Of a stretch of DNA of 64,000 nt, positions 34,110 through 42,134 are shown piece by piece. Origin of the DNA: CAVPTL01 sp963794415 (lineage in GTDB: Bacteria > Actinomycetota > Thermoleophilia > Gaiellales > JAICJC01); assembly GCA_963794415.1 (NCBI GenBank), contig CAWCDI010000001.1:868001-932000 (forward strand). Direction: 5' to 3'. The notes beneath the pieces are model-generated. The model saw nothing but the letters and a program-made list of their open reading frames with translations. It made no database searches and had not been told where the DNA came from. Numbering within the stretch: the stretch's first letter is position 1; the number at the start of each line of letters is the position of its first letter. A program made the translations under genes and the position numbers.

Positions 34110-34886
34110 TCAGCCTGCCAGCGGATGCAGCGGGTCGAACGGGCCCTCGTAGGCCGTCCTTCGCGCCGAATCGGTGAGCCGCTGAATGGCGACCATCAGC
34201 ATGTCGTCGCCGCCGGCGTCGTTCAGCTCGGCAAATCCTGCCCGGCTGCACGAGACTCCGTGATCGGGCGCGAACTCGCTGGCGGCCACGGCGTCACGTA
34301 CGCGCCGGTACGCCGATCGCGCTTCGAACGATCCCGCGCGCGGCAGGAGCAATGCAAACCGCCCTGCGCCGAGATGCGCCACGATGTCGTCCGATCGCAC
34401 GGCAGATCGCGCGAGCGCGCCGACGTGCGCCACCATCTCGCTCTCGTCCACGCCCGGCCCGTGTGCCAGGCCGTCGACGTCGAACACCGCGACCGCGGCC
34501 TCATGGTCGCGCCAGCGCGCGGCACCGGTGACACGGTTCAGCTCGGCCGAGAACGCGCGCGCGTCCAGCAGGCTCGACCCGGCGCGGGTGCTCGCGAGCC
34601 CCGCGAGCGCCACGCACGCTGCCAGCGCCTCGATGAAGGCCGACTGCTCGGGCTCGGGCGGCGAGTGCCAGGTCACCTGCAGCACGCCGTCGGCGGAGAG
34701 CCGCAGCTCACAGTCGAGGCCGGCGTCGGCCGGGACGGTGTGCAGCAGGCGCTGCACCTCGGCGGGGTCGCTCATGGCCGCGGCCGATCGTGCGAGCATC
34801 TGCATGAGTTGAAGAGACGACATTGCCTGCTCGTTATCGGGAAACCCGCTCCCGGCCTTGAGCGTTGTTCGTGGCCGCAGCATCAT
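34110..34886 (-). CDS. Degenerate GGDEF-domain protein
   Basis: The 258-residue protein has a GGDEF-like fold: FDVDGLAHGPGVDES in the place of the metal-binding FDIDhFK strand, and LGAGRFALLLP where the GGDEF motif should be. The catalytic glycines and acidic residues are missing, so cyclase activity is unlikely. Such domains often bind nucleotide or act in protein contacts. The ATG overlaps the stop of the HD-GYP gene by four bases, so both are made together. The N-terminal 90 residues have no recognised domain. Confidence 0.7.
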   Translation of the reverse strand: MMLRPRTTLKAGSGFPDNEQAMSSLQLMQMLARSAAAMSDPAEVQRLLHTVPADAGLDCELRLSADGVLQVTWHSPPEPEQSAFIEALAACVALAGLASTRAGSSLLDARAFSAELNRVTGAARWRDHEAAVAVFDVDGLAHGPGVDESEMVAHVGALARSAVRSDDIVAHLGAGRFALLLPRAGSFEARSAYRRVRDAVAASEFAPDHGVSCSRAGFAELNDAGGDDMLMVAIQRLTDSARRTAYEGPFDPLHPLAG

Positions 34887-36298
34887 GCGGCGATGTCGTG
34901 GCGCGAATCGTCCTCCACGACTGGTGCCAGGGCGACGTGCTCCCTGGCGGCCGCGTCGAAGTCCTTGAACCCCGTGCCGTCGCGATAGGGCTGATCGGCG
35001 CGGTCGAGGACTGCGATGAACGCCTCGACGGGGCCGTGCTCGAACTGCGAGCCCTTGCCCTTCACGAGCTGGGCGATCGCGTCCTCCGGGCTCATGGGGC
35101 CGCGGTAGGGCCGCGCGGTGGTCATCGCGTTGTAGGAGTCGGCCACGGCGATCACGCGGGCCAGCGGCGGGATGTCCTCGGCGCCGATGCGGTCGGGGTA
35201 CCCGCCCCCGTCCCAGCGCTCGTGGTGGCTGCGGACGACCGCGGCGATGTCGTCGTAGCCCTCCACCTCGCGCAGGATCTTCTCGCCCTCCGCGGAGTGC
35301 TCGCGCATGAGCGCCCACTCGTCGTCGGTGAGCGCCGAGGTCTTCTGGAGCACCTCGGACGGCACGGCGATCTTGCCGATGTCGTGCACCATGCCGATGA
35401 GGTGGACGCGCTGGGCGACCTCCTCCCCCAGGCCGAGCTCCAGGCAGATGTCACGCGAGTAGGCCGCCACCGCTGTGGAATGGTTGGCAGTCCAGTTGTC
35501 ACGTGCGTCGAGCGCGCGCACCATCGCGCGCGTGAAGCTGAGGTTCACGCGGCGCAGGCGCATGTTGGACTGGTCGAGCTTGTCGTTGGCCTCGCGGAGC
35601 TCCGTTACCAGCGCGCCCGCGCGCGCGAGCGCCTCGAGGGTCACGTGTGCTGCGGCGACCGGCACGATGAAGAACGCGAGCACCCACTCCCCCGCACCCA
35701 GGTATGCGTACCCGAAGAGGGCGGTCATCGGCACGTAGACCGCGACCGACACGATCATCGTGCCGCGCATCTTGCGCCACAGCTCCATCGGGGTGATGAC
35801 CCCGCGGAGCCAGCCCACCGCCGAGTTGGTCAAGAAGTCGATGGCGCTCGCCGCGAGGGTGGCCGCCGCTGCGGCGACCATGAGCCGCGGCAGAGACGCC
35901 GACGCCGTCCCGGACGGCAGCGCGAGCTGCGCACACGCGCCGGCTGCGACGCCCGCGAGCGCGCGCGCAGACGCGAAGACGCTGAACTGGTTCGCCGGCC
36001 ACTGCAGCACGTAGCCGAGCATCGCGCTGGCACCGACGATGCCCGCGGCGGCCGGGCCGAACAGCACCGCGGCGAGGGCCATCGGCAGGAACGCCACCGA
36101 CGCCTCCACCCCCTCGCTGAGCTCGGGTGCCATGCGCTCGGCAATCGCGCAGACGGCCGCGAGCACGATGGTCATCGGCCAGTTGGGAACGCCCGAGATG
36201 GCAAGCGCGGCGGCGACCGCAATCACGGCCAGCGTGGACTGCGCCCCAATGTAGAAGCGGAGTCTCAAATCTCGGGTGTCGGCGGGTGGGAACGACAT
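34883..36298 (-). CDS. Membrane HD-GYP domain protein (c-di-GMP phosphodiesterase)
   Basis: The 471-residue protein has an N-terminal membrane region of about six to eight helices (residues about 15-225, MASE-like but not assigned), a short coiled segment, and a C-terminal HD-GYP domain. Signature elements are NHSTAVAAYSRDICLELG, GMVHDIGKIAVP, MREHSAEGEKIL, SHHERWDGGGYPDRI (HHExxDGxGYP) and ARVIAVADSYNAMTTARPYR. HD-GYP enzymes hydrolyse c-di-GMP. It is encoded with a degenerate GGDEF protein, and divergently from a strong promoter at 36309. Confidence 0.92.
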   Translation of the reverse strand: MSFPPADTRDLRLRFYIGAQSTLAVIAVAAALAISGVPNWPMTIVLAAVCAIAERMAPELSEGVEASVAFLPMALAAVLFGPAAAGIVGASAMLGYVLQWPANQFSVFASARALAGVAAGACAQLALPSGTASASLPRLMVAAAAATLAASAIDFLTNSAVGWLRGVITPMELWRKMRGTMIVSVAVYVPMTALFGYAYLGAGEWVLAFFIVPVAAAHVTLEALARAGALVTELREANDKLDQSNMRLRRVNLSFTRAMVRALDARDNWTANHSTAVAAYSRDICLELGLGEEVAQRVHLIGMVHDIGKIAVPSEVLQKTSALTDDEWALMREHSAEGEKILREVEGYDDIAAVVRSHHERWDGGGYPDRIGAEDIPPLARVIAVADSYNAMTTARPYRGPMSPEDAIAQLVKGKGSQFEHGPVEAFIAVLDRADQPYRDGTGFKDFDAAAREHVALAPVVEDDSRHDIAA

Positions 36299-36308
36299 TT
36301 GTCAGTAC

Positions 36309-36337
36309 TTGACATCACCCATCCAGGGGTGTACAGT
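36309..36337 (+). promoter_or_regulatory. Strong sigma-70-type promoter
   Basis: Consensus TTGACA (36309-36314), exactly 17 bp, then TACAGT (36332-36337). This is the best promoter seen in the window. It reads away from the HD-GYP gene into a 434-bp region with no conventional gene. Confidence 0.8.
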
Positions 36338-36340
36338 GTC

Positions 36341-36352
36341 CCCCGATCGGGG
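36341..36352. promoter_or_regulatory. Palindrome at the transcription start, possible operator
   Basis: CCCCGATCGGGG is a perfect 12-bp palindrome starting 3 bp after the -10 and covering the expected transcription start. A repressor bound here would block initiation; alternatively it is a 5' hairpin in the RNA. Confidence 0.45.
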
Positions 36353-36378
36353 TACTCACACCACAGGGGAGCGACATC

Positions 36379-36399
36379 ATGACCGTTCGCGTCTGGTAG
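36379..36399 (+). CDS. Six-codon leader ORF (MTVRVW)
   Basis: ATG...TGG-TAG encodes six residues. AGGGGAG at 36365-36371 lies exactly 7 bp upstream of the ATG, a very good Shine-Dalgarno. Such a short, well-initiated ORF between a strong promoter and a terminator suggests translation-coupled attenuation. A second short ORF of 21 codons, Gly/Ser/Arg rich, lies at 36447-36512 without a visible ribosome binding site. Confidence 0.35.
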   Translation: MTVRVW

Positions 36400-36519
36400 G
36401 CACATATTCTTCTGACACCCGTGAATCGACAGCGTTTGCCACATACATGAGCGCTTTCGGTTCCGGGGGTCGGCACGGTACCCAGGGAGGCCGCGATGGC
36501 TCCCGACCGTGAACGGGTC

Positions 36520-36570
36520 AAAACGCCCCTGTGAGACCGGCTCGCGCCAGTCTCAGCAGGGGCGTTTTTT
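36520..36570 (+). terminator. Intrinsic terminator with 18-bp stem
   Basis: AAAACGCCCCTG plus TGAGAC pairs with GTCTCA plus CAGGGGCGTTTT, one bulged G, loop of 12, followed by a T run. This is a very strong rho-independent terminator for the RNA starting near 36344. Confidence 0.9.
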
Positions 36571-36733
36571 GTTGGCGCACGCCCCGCCCCGCGCTGCCGC
36601 GTGAGAGTGCTCAAGGCATCGCCCGAAGCCGCCGATAGAGCCATCAGTGGCACGCGCCCGCCCAGCGCCTGCCGGCGGTCACTCCCGAGCGGCCGCGACC
36701 CGTTTTCACGCCGACCGTAAAGAGGAACATGCC

Positions 36734-38896
36734 ATGAGCGATGCCGACGCGCAGCCCGAGCCCCCTGAGCCGGTTAGCGGCCTGCGAAGGGCGATGGAGG
36801 ATCGGATGCAGAACCTCCGCGAGGCCGAGGATCGCCTCCAGCGAGAGCAGTCGGCACTCCAGGAGCAGGCCAAGGTGGTGTTCGCCGAGCGCGAGGCGCG
36901 CCTTGCCCGCCGCGAGCGCGAGCTGGCCAAGCGCGAGGCGTCGCTGGCTGTCAACGAGGGCATTGCGTCGAGCGACGGCGGATCCGGCGGAAGCTCACAT
37001 GACGTCGAGCGCATCAGCGCTCTCGAGGCGCAGCTGGCAGAGATGGAATCGGCGCTCGCAGACGCCCTGGCGGCAGCGGCGGCCGTCGCCGAGCAGCCCG
37101 CCGTCGCGGCGGGCGGGCCCGACCCCGAGATCGAGCGCGAGCTGGCATCGCTCCGCGCATCGGTCGAGTCGCTCACCGATCAGGTCGAGCACGAGCGCAA
37201 CCAGGCAGCGCGGCTCGAGGGCGAGCGGGATGATCTTGTCAACAAGATGCGCGAGAGCGGCGCGCTGGGCTCGGCCGAGCTCGCCGAGCAGGAGGCCAGG
37301 CTGAACGCGCTCGAGGCCGATCTGGCCGACCGCGAGCACCGCGTCACCAAGGTCGAGAAGGTCATCAGCCAGAAGGAGCTGAACGTCGACGCCACCCGCG
37401 CCGACATCATGGAGCGCGAGTCCGCGATCGCGGAGATCGAGGGCCGGCTCGAGGCGCAGGAGGCCGAGGTCGCCGCCCGCGAGGCCGCCATTGCGGCCGC
37501 CCAGAGCGAGATCGACGATTTCCGCAAGAACGCGGACACGCGCGAGGCCGACCTGGCCAAGTCGTTCGACGAGCTCTCCAACGCCCAGGCCGCCACCGCG
37601 GACGAGGCGAAGGCCGTCGAGGCGCAGGCAGCCATGGTCGCCGCGTCCGAGAAGAAGCTTGCCGAGCGTCGCGACGAGGCCGACCGGCACGTCGCCGAGG
37701 CCGAGGCCAAGCTGGCGACGCTCGCCGAGCGCGAGGCCGAGCTCCAGGAGATCGAGGCCAAGATGGCGGAGGCCGAGGTACGGGCCCGCGAGATCGACGC
37801 CAAGGAGATCGAGGTCGAGCGCCGCGAGCGCGACCTGCAGGACATCGAGCAGCTGCGCGTGCAGTCCGAGGCCGCCCGCCAGGAGGCGCAGTCCGAGCGC
37901 GAGAAGCTCGAGGCGATGCGCGAGGACGCGGTGAGTCGGATCGAGCGCGCCGACACGCGCACCGCGGAGCTTGCAGAGCTCGAGCGCCAGGTGGTCGAGG
38001 TCAACAAGAAGCTCGCGGAGTTCGACGTGCGCCAGCGCCAGCTGAACGAGCTCGAGACCAGCATCACCCAGCGCCGTGCCGAGAGCGAGGCACAGGTGCG
38101 CGAGGCCGACCGCATCTCGAAGGATGCGAACCGGCTCATGGCCGACGCCGAGGCGCGTGCGGCCGCCGAGTTCGAGCGGCTCGCCGCCGATCTGCGCGAG
38201 CGTGAGGCCCGCCAGTCGCTCGCCGAGGCCGACCTGGAGCGCCGTGAGGGCCGTCTCGACCGCCGCCAGGACGCCCTGGACGAGCGCGAGCGCGACCTCG
38301 ACGACCGGTTCGACAAGGTCGATCTGCGCGACAGCCAGATGAAGGAGCGCGAGGCCGAGGTCGCCCGCCTCACCGTCAGGGCAGACCGGGTCGAGGCCGA
38401 GCTCGAGAACCAGCGCGCCGCGCTCCAGGACGCCGAGGACGCGGTTGCCCGCGAGCGCGCCGTCCTCCAGCGCCGCATGGCCGAGGTCGAGGAGTCACGC
38501 GCCTCGGTGCGCGAGCAGCGCGCCTCCGAGGTGAAGGAGGCGGTCGAGCAGTCCGGCAAGAGCCGCAGCCTCCTTCGCGGCGGCAGCAGCACGAAGGCGA
38601 TCGAGACGCTCCACGAGTCGCTCCGCAACAAGGAGCTCGAGCTCGAGGAGCTCGAGCGGCGGCTCTCCGAGCAGCAGGCTGCCCTGGGACGCCGGGAGGC
38701 CGACCTCGACACCTATGCACGCAAGCTCCAGCGCACCGGATCGGCCGGGTCGGGCTACACCCACGCCCCGCAGGGCGACGACCACGACGACGACCCGGAC
38801 GAGCTGCCCGCACCGCCGCGCGGCCGAAACGCCGAGTTCGACGACGCGCCCGACGACGATCCCACGCGCAAGCGCCTGCAGTTCTGGTCGCGTTGA
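36734..38896 (+). CDS. Long coiled-coil protein, unknown function
   Basis: The 720-residue protein is almost entirely heptad-type coiled coil (about 20-660), rich in Glu, Ala and Arg, with recurring units such as LAEREAELQEIEAKMAEAE and READLDTYARKL. A short Gly/Ser break occurs near residues 77-84. The C-terminus is acidic (DDHDDDPDELP) and ends RLQFWSR. There is no membrane segment. Filament-forming cytoskeletal or polar scaffold proteins of actinobacteria (Scy/FilP/DivIVA-like) share this style, but no homology is claimed. The ATG follows AAGAGGAAC. It lies downstream of the terminator at 36570, so its expression may depend on read-through or on a promoter I cannot see. Confidence 0.8.
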   Translation: MSDADAQPEPPEPVSGLRRAMEDRMQNLREAEDRLQREQSALQEQAKVVFAEREARLARRERELAKREASLAVNEGIASSDGGSGGSSHDVERISALEAQLAEMESALADALAAAAAVAEQPAVAAGGPDPEIERELASLRASVESLTDQVEHERNQAARLEGERDDLVNKMRESGALGSAELAEQEARLNALEADLADREHRVTKVEKVISQKELNVDATRADIMERESAIAEIEGRLEAQEAEVAAREAAIAAAQSEIDDFRKNADTREADLAKSFDELSNAQAATADEAKAVEAQAAMVAASEKKLAERRDEADRHVAEAEAKLATLAEREAELQEIEAKMAEAEVRAREIDAKEIEVERRERDLQDIEQLRVQSEAARQEAQSEREKLEAMREDAVSRIERADTRTAELAELERQVVEVNKKLAEFDVRQRQLNELETSITQRRAESEAQVREADRISKDANRLMADAEARAAAEFERLAADLREREARQSLAEADLERREGRLDRRQDALDERERDLDDRFDKVDLRDSQMKEREAEVARLTVRADRVEAELENQRAALQDAEDAVARERAVLQRRMAEVEESRASVREQRASEVKEAVEQSGKSRSLLRGGSSTKAIETLHESLRNKELELEELERRLSEQQAALGRREADLDTYARKLQRTGSAGSGYTHAPQGDDHDDDPDELPAPPRGRNAEFDDAPDDDPTRKRLQFWSR

Positions 38897-38938
38897 GCCG
38901 CCGCGGCGCCGTCCGGCCCGCTTGCTAATTTCGAGCAC

Positions 38939-39754
38939 GTGCCGGGGGCTCGCAAGCGCGAAGGACTGCGTCTGACTGTCGCTGTCGCGGCGATGACGTT
39001 CTACGCCGCGTCCTGGGCCCTCCCCCCGGGGCTCAGAGCCGCATCGGCGGCCCTGTCGGTCACGCTTGCCTCCGGCACCTTTGGTCGTCTCGGAGGTGGT
39101 GCCGGCGCCGTCGCCGCGGCGCTGGCGCCCCTCCCCCTCTCCATGCGCCTCGCGCTCATCGTCGTGGCGCTCGTGGGCGGCGAGCTGCACGAGCGCACCC
39201 GGCGCTCCGCGCGGTCGATGAGCGCCCGCACGTTCACCGACCGGCTCACCGGCCTTCGCAACTACGACTTCTTCTGCGAGGCGCTGGACGCCGAGCTCGC
39301 CCGGGTGCGCCGCTACGGCGGGTGCACCACGCTCGTGATGCTCGACCTCGACCGGTTCAAGGCGTTCAACGACCGCCACGGCCACGCCGCCGGCAACCGC
39401 GTGCTGAGTGCCGTCGGGCGTGCGATCGCCTACGAGAAGCGCGATGCCGATACGGCTGCGCGGTTCGGCGGCGAGGAGTTCGCGATGCTCGTGTCGGGCC
39501 GCACCATGGACGGCGTGATCGTGGCAGAGCGCGTGCGCCACGCGATCGCAGACCTCGCCGGCGGCGGGCTGCGAGCCGATCTGGCGCGCGAGATGATCAC
39601 CGCGAGCGCCGGCGTGGCCACGTTCCCGGTGGACGCCCGGGATGCCGAGGAGCTGATCGAGCTGGCCGACCGCGCCCTGTACGCGGCGAAGCACCGCGGG
39701 CGCGACTGCATCGTCACTGCAGCCGAGCTGGAAGCACCGGCAATCGCCGTCTAG
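38939..39754 (+). CDS. Diguanylate cyclase (membrane GGDEF protein with I-site)
   Basis: The 271-residue protein has two to three hydrophobic N-terminal segments (about 12-80) and a complete GGDEF domain. The entry is DRLTGLRNYDFF, the metal strand MLDLDRFKAFND, the active GGEEF near residues 177-181, and ADRALYAAKHRGRD at the end. RDAD five residues before GGEEF is an intact RxxD inhibitory site, so product feedback is expected. It makes c-di-GMP from GTP. The GTG start is 42 bp after the coiled-coil gene. Confidence 0.9.
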   Translation: MPGARKREGLRLTVAVAAMTFYAASWALPPGLRAASAALSVTLASGTFGRLGGGAGAVAAALAPLPLSMRLALIVVALVGGELHERTRRSARSMSARTFTDRLTGLRNYDFFCEALDAELARVRRYGGCTTLVMLDLDRFKAFNDRHGHAAGNRVLSAVGRAIAYEKRDADTAARFGGEEFAMLVSGRTMDGVIVAERVRHAIADLAGGGLRADLAREMITASAGVATFPVDARDAEELIELADRALYAAKHRGRDCIVTAAELEAPAIAV

Positions 39755-39764
39755 TCAGCCGGGC

Positions 39765-40388
39765 CTACGCGGCGTCGGGAAGATCCGAACGGGCCGCGTC
39801 GAACTGCGAGGACTGCAGCCGCTCGCGGAACTGGTCGAGCGTCATGTCGCGCACATCGCCGAACGGCCGCTGCACGTAATGCACGATGCGGTCGTGGAAG
39901 AACGGCACGTCGAGGTGCGGCTCGGACACCAGGTTGAGGCTCGTGTACCCGCAGCTCGGGCAGCTCATCGCCACGCCGAGCAGATCGCCGTGCGTATGCG
40001 GCAGCACCGCCACGAGCGACGACGGGAACACCGGCTTCAGCCGCGACTCGTTGCTGCAGTAGAGGCGCCACGGCCAGTTGCCGCGCTGCACCTGTGAGCG
40101 CGCGACGTCGGCCAGCTCCTCCCCCACGGGCTCCGTGCGGCCGGTCATGAGGTTCACGTACTCGATATCGACCTCGTTCAGCGGGCCGTAGTCGAGGTCG
40201 CTGTGGGAGACGAGCCCCTGGTGCACGTCACGGCACACGCAGGTGTACTCCACGCGATAGACCGCCGGGTGCGCTGCGCCCGGAAGCCGGTCGATGCGCC
40301 GAAACGCCGACAGCGGCACTCGCACCATGTCGCCGTCACCGCGGCTGGGACAGTGGAACCGATACCTTGCTCGTAACACATCGTACAT
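39765..40388 (-). CDS. Hypothetical cysteine-containing protein
   Basis: The 207-residue protein from the ATG at 40388 (GAGG upstream) has FHCPS near residue 14, a CVC pair near 56, CSN, and CPSC near 146, a spacing compatible with two metal-binding knuckles like CpXC-type proteins. No family is firmly recognised. It is divergent from apt and convergent with the GGDEF gene (10 bp apart). The frame is open further upstream, but the C-terminal end AARSDLPDAA is fixed by the stop at 39765. Confidence 0.6.
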   Translation of the reverse strand: MYDVLRARYRFHCPSRGDGDMVRVPLSAFRRIDRLPGAAHPAVYRVEYTCVCRDVHQGLVSHSDLDYGPLNEVDIEYVNLMTGRTEPVGEELADVARSQVQRGNWPWRLYCSNESRLKPVFPSSLVAVLPHTHGDLLGVAMSCPSCGYTSLNLVSEPHLDVPFFHDRIVHYVQRPFGDVRDMTLDQFRERLQSSQFDAARSDLPDAA

Positions 40389-40465
40389 TTGTACCTCGGT
40401 TATCGGCGACCTGGCGCTCACCCATGAGCGTTGCCCGCGATCCCGGAAGGTTACAATCGCCTCCC

Positions 40466-40993
40466 ATGACTGTCGACCTGCGCGATTACATCCGGGACAT
40501 CCCCGACTTTCCCAAGCCGGGAATCATCTTCAAGGACATCATGCCGCTCCTGTCGGACGCCGAGGCGCTCCACCAGGCAGTTGACGACCTGGCGACCTGG
40601 GCCGAGCCGCTGAAGATCGATCTGGTGGTGGGTGCCGAGGCGCGAGGATTCATCCTCGGCGCCGCGCTCGCCTACAAGCTTGGCTGCGGCTTCGCGCCGG
40701 CCCGGAAGCCGGGGAAGCTCCCCTACCTCACCGTCGGTGCGAAGTACGCGCTCGAGTACGGCTTCGACGCGCTCGAGATGCACGTGGACTCCGTTGAGAA
40801 GGGCGCCCGGGTACTGATCCACGACGACCTGCTGGCAACCGGCGGCACCGCCCGGGCCAAGGTCGATCTCATCGAGCAGCTCGGCGCCACGGTCGTGGGG
40901 GCCGCGTTCGTCGTCGAGCTGTCATTCCTGAACGGCCGCGACAAGCTCTACGGCTACGACGTGCACTCGCTGATCCAGTACGACGCCGGCTAG
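40466..40993 (+). CDS. apt: Adenine phosphoribosyltransferase
   Basis: The 175-residue type I PRTase has the Apt pattern: IRDIPDFPKPGIIFKDI, VVGAEARGFILGAALAY, GFAPARKPGKLP, and the PRPP loop VLIHDDLLATGGTA. It salvages adenine to AMP. The ATG at 40466 is preceded by TACAAT at 40452, a good -10, so the leader is very short. The 3' end overlaps the convergent MerR gene by 4 bp. Confidence 0.95.
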   Translation: MTVDLRDYIRDIPDFPKPGIIFKDIMPLLSDAEALHQAVDDLATWAEPLKIDLVVGAEARGFILGAALAYKLGCGFAPARKPGKLPYLTVGAKYALEYGFDALEMHVDSVEKGARVLIHDDLLATGGTARAKVDLIEQLGATVVGAAFVVELSFLNGRDKLYGYDVHSLIQYDAG

Positions 40994-41673
40994 CGAACCA
41001 GCAGGCGTAGGTCGCGCACCAGAAGCAAGTGCGCCAGCTGGCTGGTGAGGTCGGCGAGCGTCTCGAGCTCCTGCAGCCCCGCCTCGCGCCGATCCGGGTT
41101 GGACGAGCGCAGCGACGGTGCGAGGATCTGCTCCAGAAGGCCCGCCTCGCGTCCCACTGCCGAGCGGAATGCGCGCAGGTTACGGGCGGCCACGCCGTAG
41201 CGGGCCAGCTTCTGGCAGAGCATCACGATCTCGGCATCCGCCCGGGAGTACGGCTTGCTCTTGTCGCGCGATGACGACTCGAGCAACCCGAAGTCGTGCA
41301 GCTCGCGCACGAACTGCTGGTCGGCATCGGTCTCGGTCAGGAGCTGGTCCAGCGAGAGGCCCTCGTCGGGGTTCACGATCCGCGGCCGGCGGGTGCCCGA
41401 GCCGCCCTGCGACATCACCTGGCGGATGACCCGCAGGGGCAGGAACTCGTCGCGCTGCATCCGCAGGATGGTGCGCAGCTGCTCGACGTCCTCCTCCGAG
41501 TAGAGCCGGTAGCCGCCGGGGGTGCGGCGCGGCGTGATGAGCTTCTGGTCCTCGAGGAACCGGATCTTCGAGATCGAGACGTCGCCCCCGAACTCGTCGT
41601 TCAGCATCTTGCACACGGTCCCGATCGTCAGCCGTTGCGGCGCCGGGGGGTGGTTGGCGGGATCTACTGCCAT
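40990..41673 (-). CDS. MerR-family regulator, FtsR-like
   Basis: The 227-residue protein has an N-terminal MerR winged HTH: LTIGTVCKMLNDEF, SISKIRFLEDQKLITPRRTPGGYRLYSEEDVEQL. A long helical C-terminal region follows, without a metal or drug-binding cysteine set. It sits 2 bp after an FHA-domain gene. In Corynebacterium and relatives the MerR regulator FtsR lies beside the FHA protein OdhI/GarA in the same way. Assignment to that group is based on domain layout and neighbourhood. Confidence 0.82.
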   Translation of the reverse strand: MAVDPANHPPAPQRLTIGTVCKMLNDEFGGDVSISKIRFLEDQKLITPRRTPGGYRLYSEEDVEQLRTILRMQRDEFLPLRVIRQVMSQGGSGTRRPRIVNPDEGLSLDQLLTETDADQQFVRELHDFGLLESSSRDKSKPYSRADAEIVMLCQKLARYGVAARNLRAFRSAVGREAGLLEQILAPSLRSSNPDRREAGLQELETLADLTSQLAHLLLVRDLRLLVR

Positions 41674-41675
41674 CG

Positions 41676-42128
41676 CTAGCTCCGCTCGATGTAGGTCAGC
41701 CGGTACTTGCCGATCTGCAGCTCATCGCCGTCGGAAAGGCGCACCGTCTCGATTCGCTCGCGGTTGACGTAGGTGCCGTTGAGGCTGCCAAGGTCGGTCA
41801 ACTGCGGCCCATTCGGGGTCCGCTCCAGCCGTGCATGGGAGCGGGACACGGTGATGTCGTCGAGGAACACGTCGGACTGCGGCGCGCGGCCGATGGTGGT
41901 CACGTCGGTGCGCACCGAGAACTGCTCGCCGGCCCGGCCGCCGCCGACCCTGATCACCAGGGTGCCGGCGCCCTCATCCTCGGGCTCTGCGCCGGAGGCA
42001 TCCTCCGCGTCGAGCGCGGGCAGCGCCTCCGTGGGCTCGCCGGCGTCCCCTTCGAGCAGGGGCGCTCCGCAGCGCGCACAGAAGCGCGCACTCTCACGGT
42101 TGTGATGTCCGCACTCCGAGCAGTACAT
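41676..42128 (-). CDS. Zinc-ribbon plus FHA-domain protein (GarA/OdhI neighbourhood)
   Basis: The 150-residue protein starts with a zinc ribbon (YCSECGHHN...FCARCGAPL, residues 2-24), then an acidic linker (about 25-55) and a C-terminal FHA domain. That domain has TIGRAPQSDVFLDD, VSRSHARLE and GSLNGTYVN. FHA domains bind phosphothreonine. The related GarA/OdhI controls 2-oxoglutarate metabolism, but its N-terminal phospho-Thr motif is replaced here by a zinc ribbon, so the role may differ. It lies in a minus-strand run between the RsiG-like gene and the MerR gene. Confidence 0.88.
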   Translation of the reverse strand: MYCSECGHHNRESARFCARCGAPLLEGDAGEPTEALPALDAEDASGAEPEDEGAGTLVIRVGGGRAGEQFSVRTDVTTIGRAPQSDVFLDDITVSRSHARLERTPNGPQLTDLGSLNGTYVNRERIETVRLSDGDELQIGKYRLTYIERS

Positions 42129-42134
42129 GTGGCC

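Larger units (their letters stand above)
36344..36570 (+). ncRNA. Candidate small RNA or attenuating leader
   Basis: The region runs from a near-consensus promoter to an intrinsic terminator with no gene longer than 21 codons. Its 3' part can fold into nested hairpins: GGTC(36469-36472)...GACC with inner GGGAG-g-CC/GG-CTCCC around 36484-36509, plus outer GTTC/GAAC pairing. A six-codon ORF with an ideal ribosome binding site lies near the 5' end. No known Rfam class is recognised by eye. It could be a free sRNA or a leader that attenuates the coiled-coil gene at 36734. The remainder up to 36733 shows only a GC-rich spacer. Confidence 0.4.

Noticed and set aside
36276..36512. 78-codon ORF across the strong promoter and leader
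   Set aside because: It starts upstream of the TTGACA/TACAGT promoter, has no ribosome binding site and has random-looking composition.
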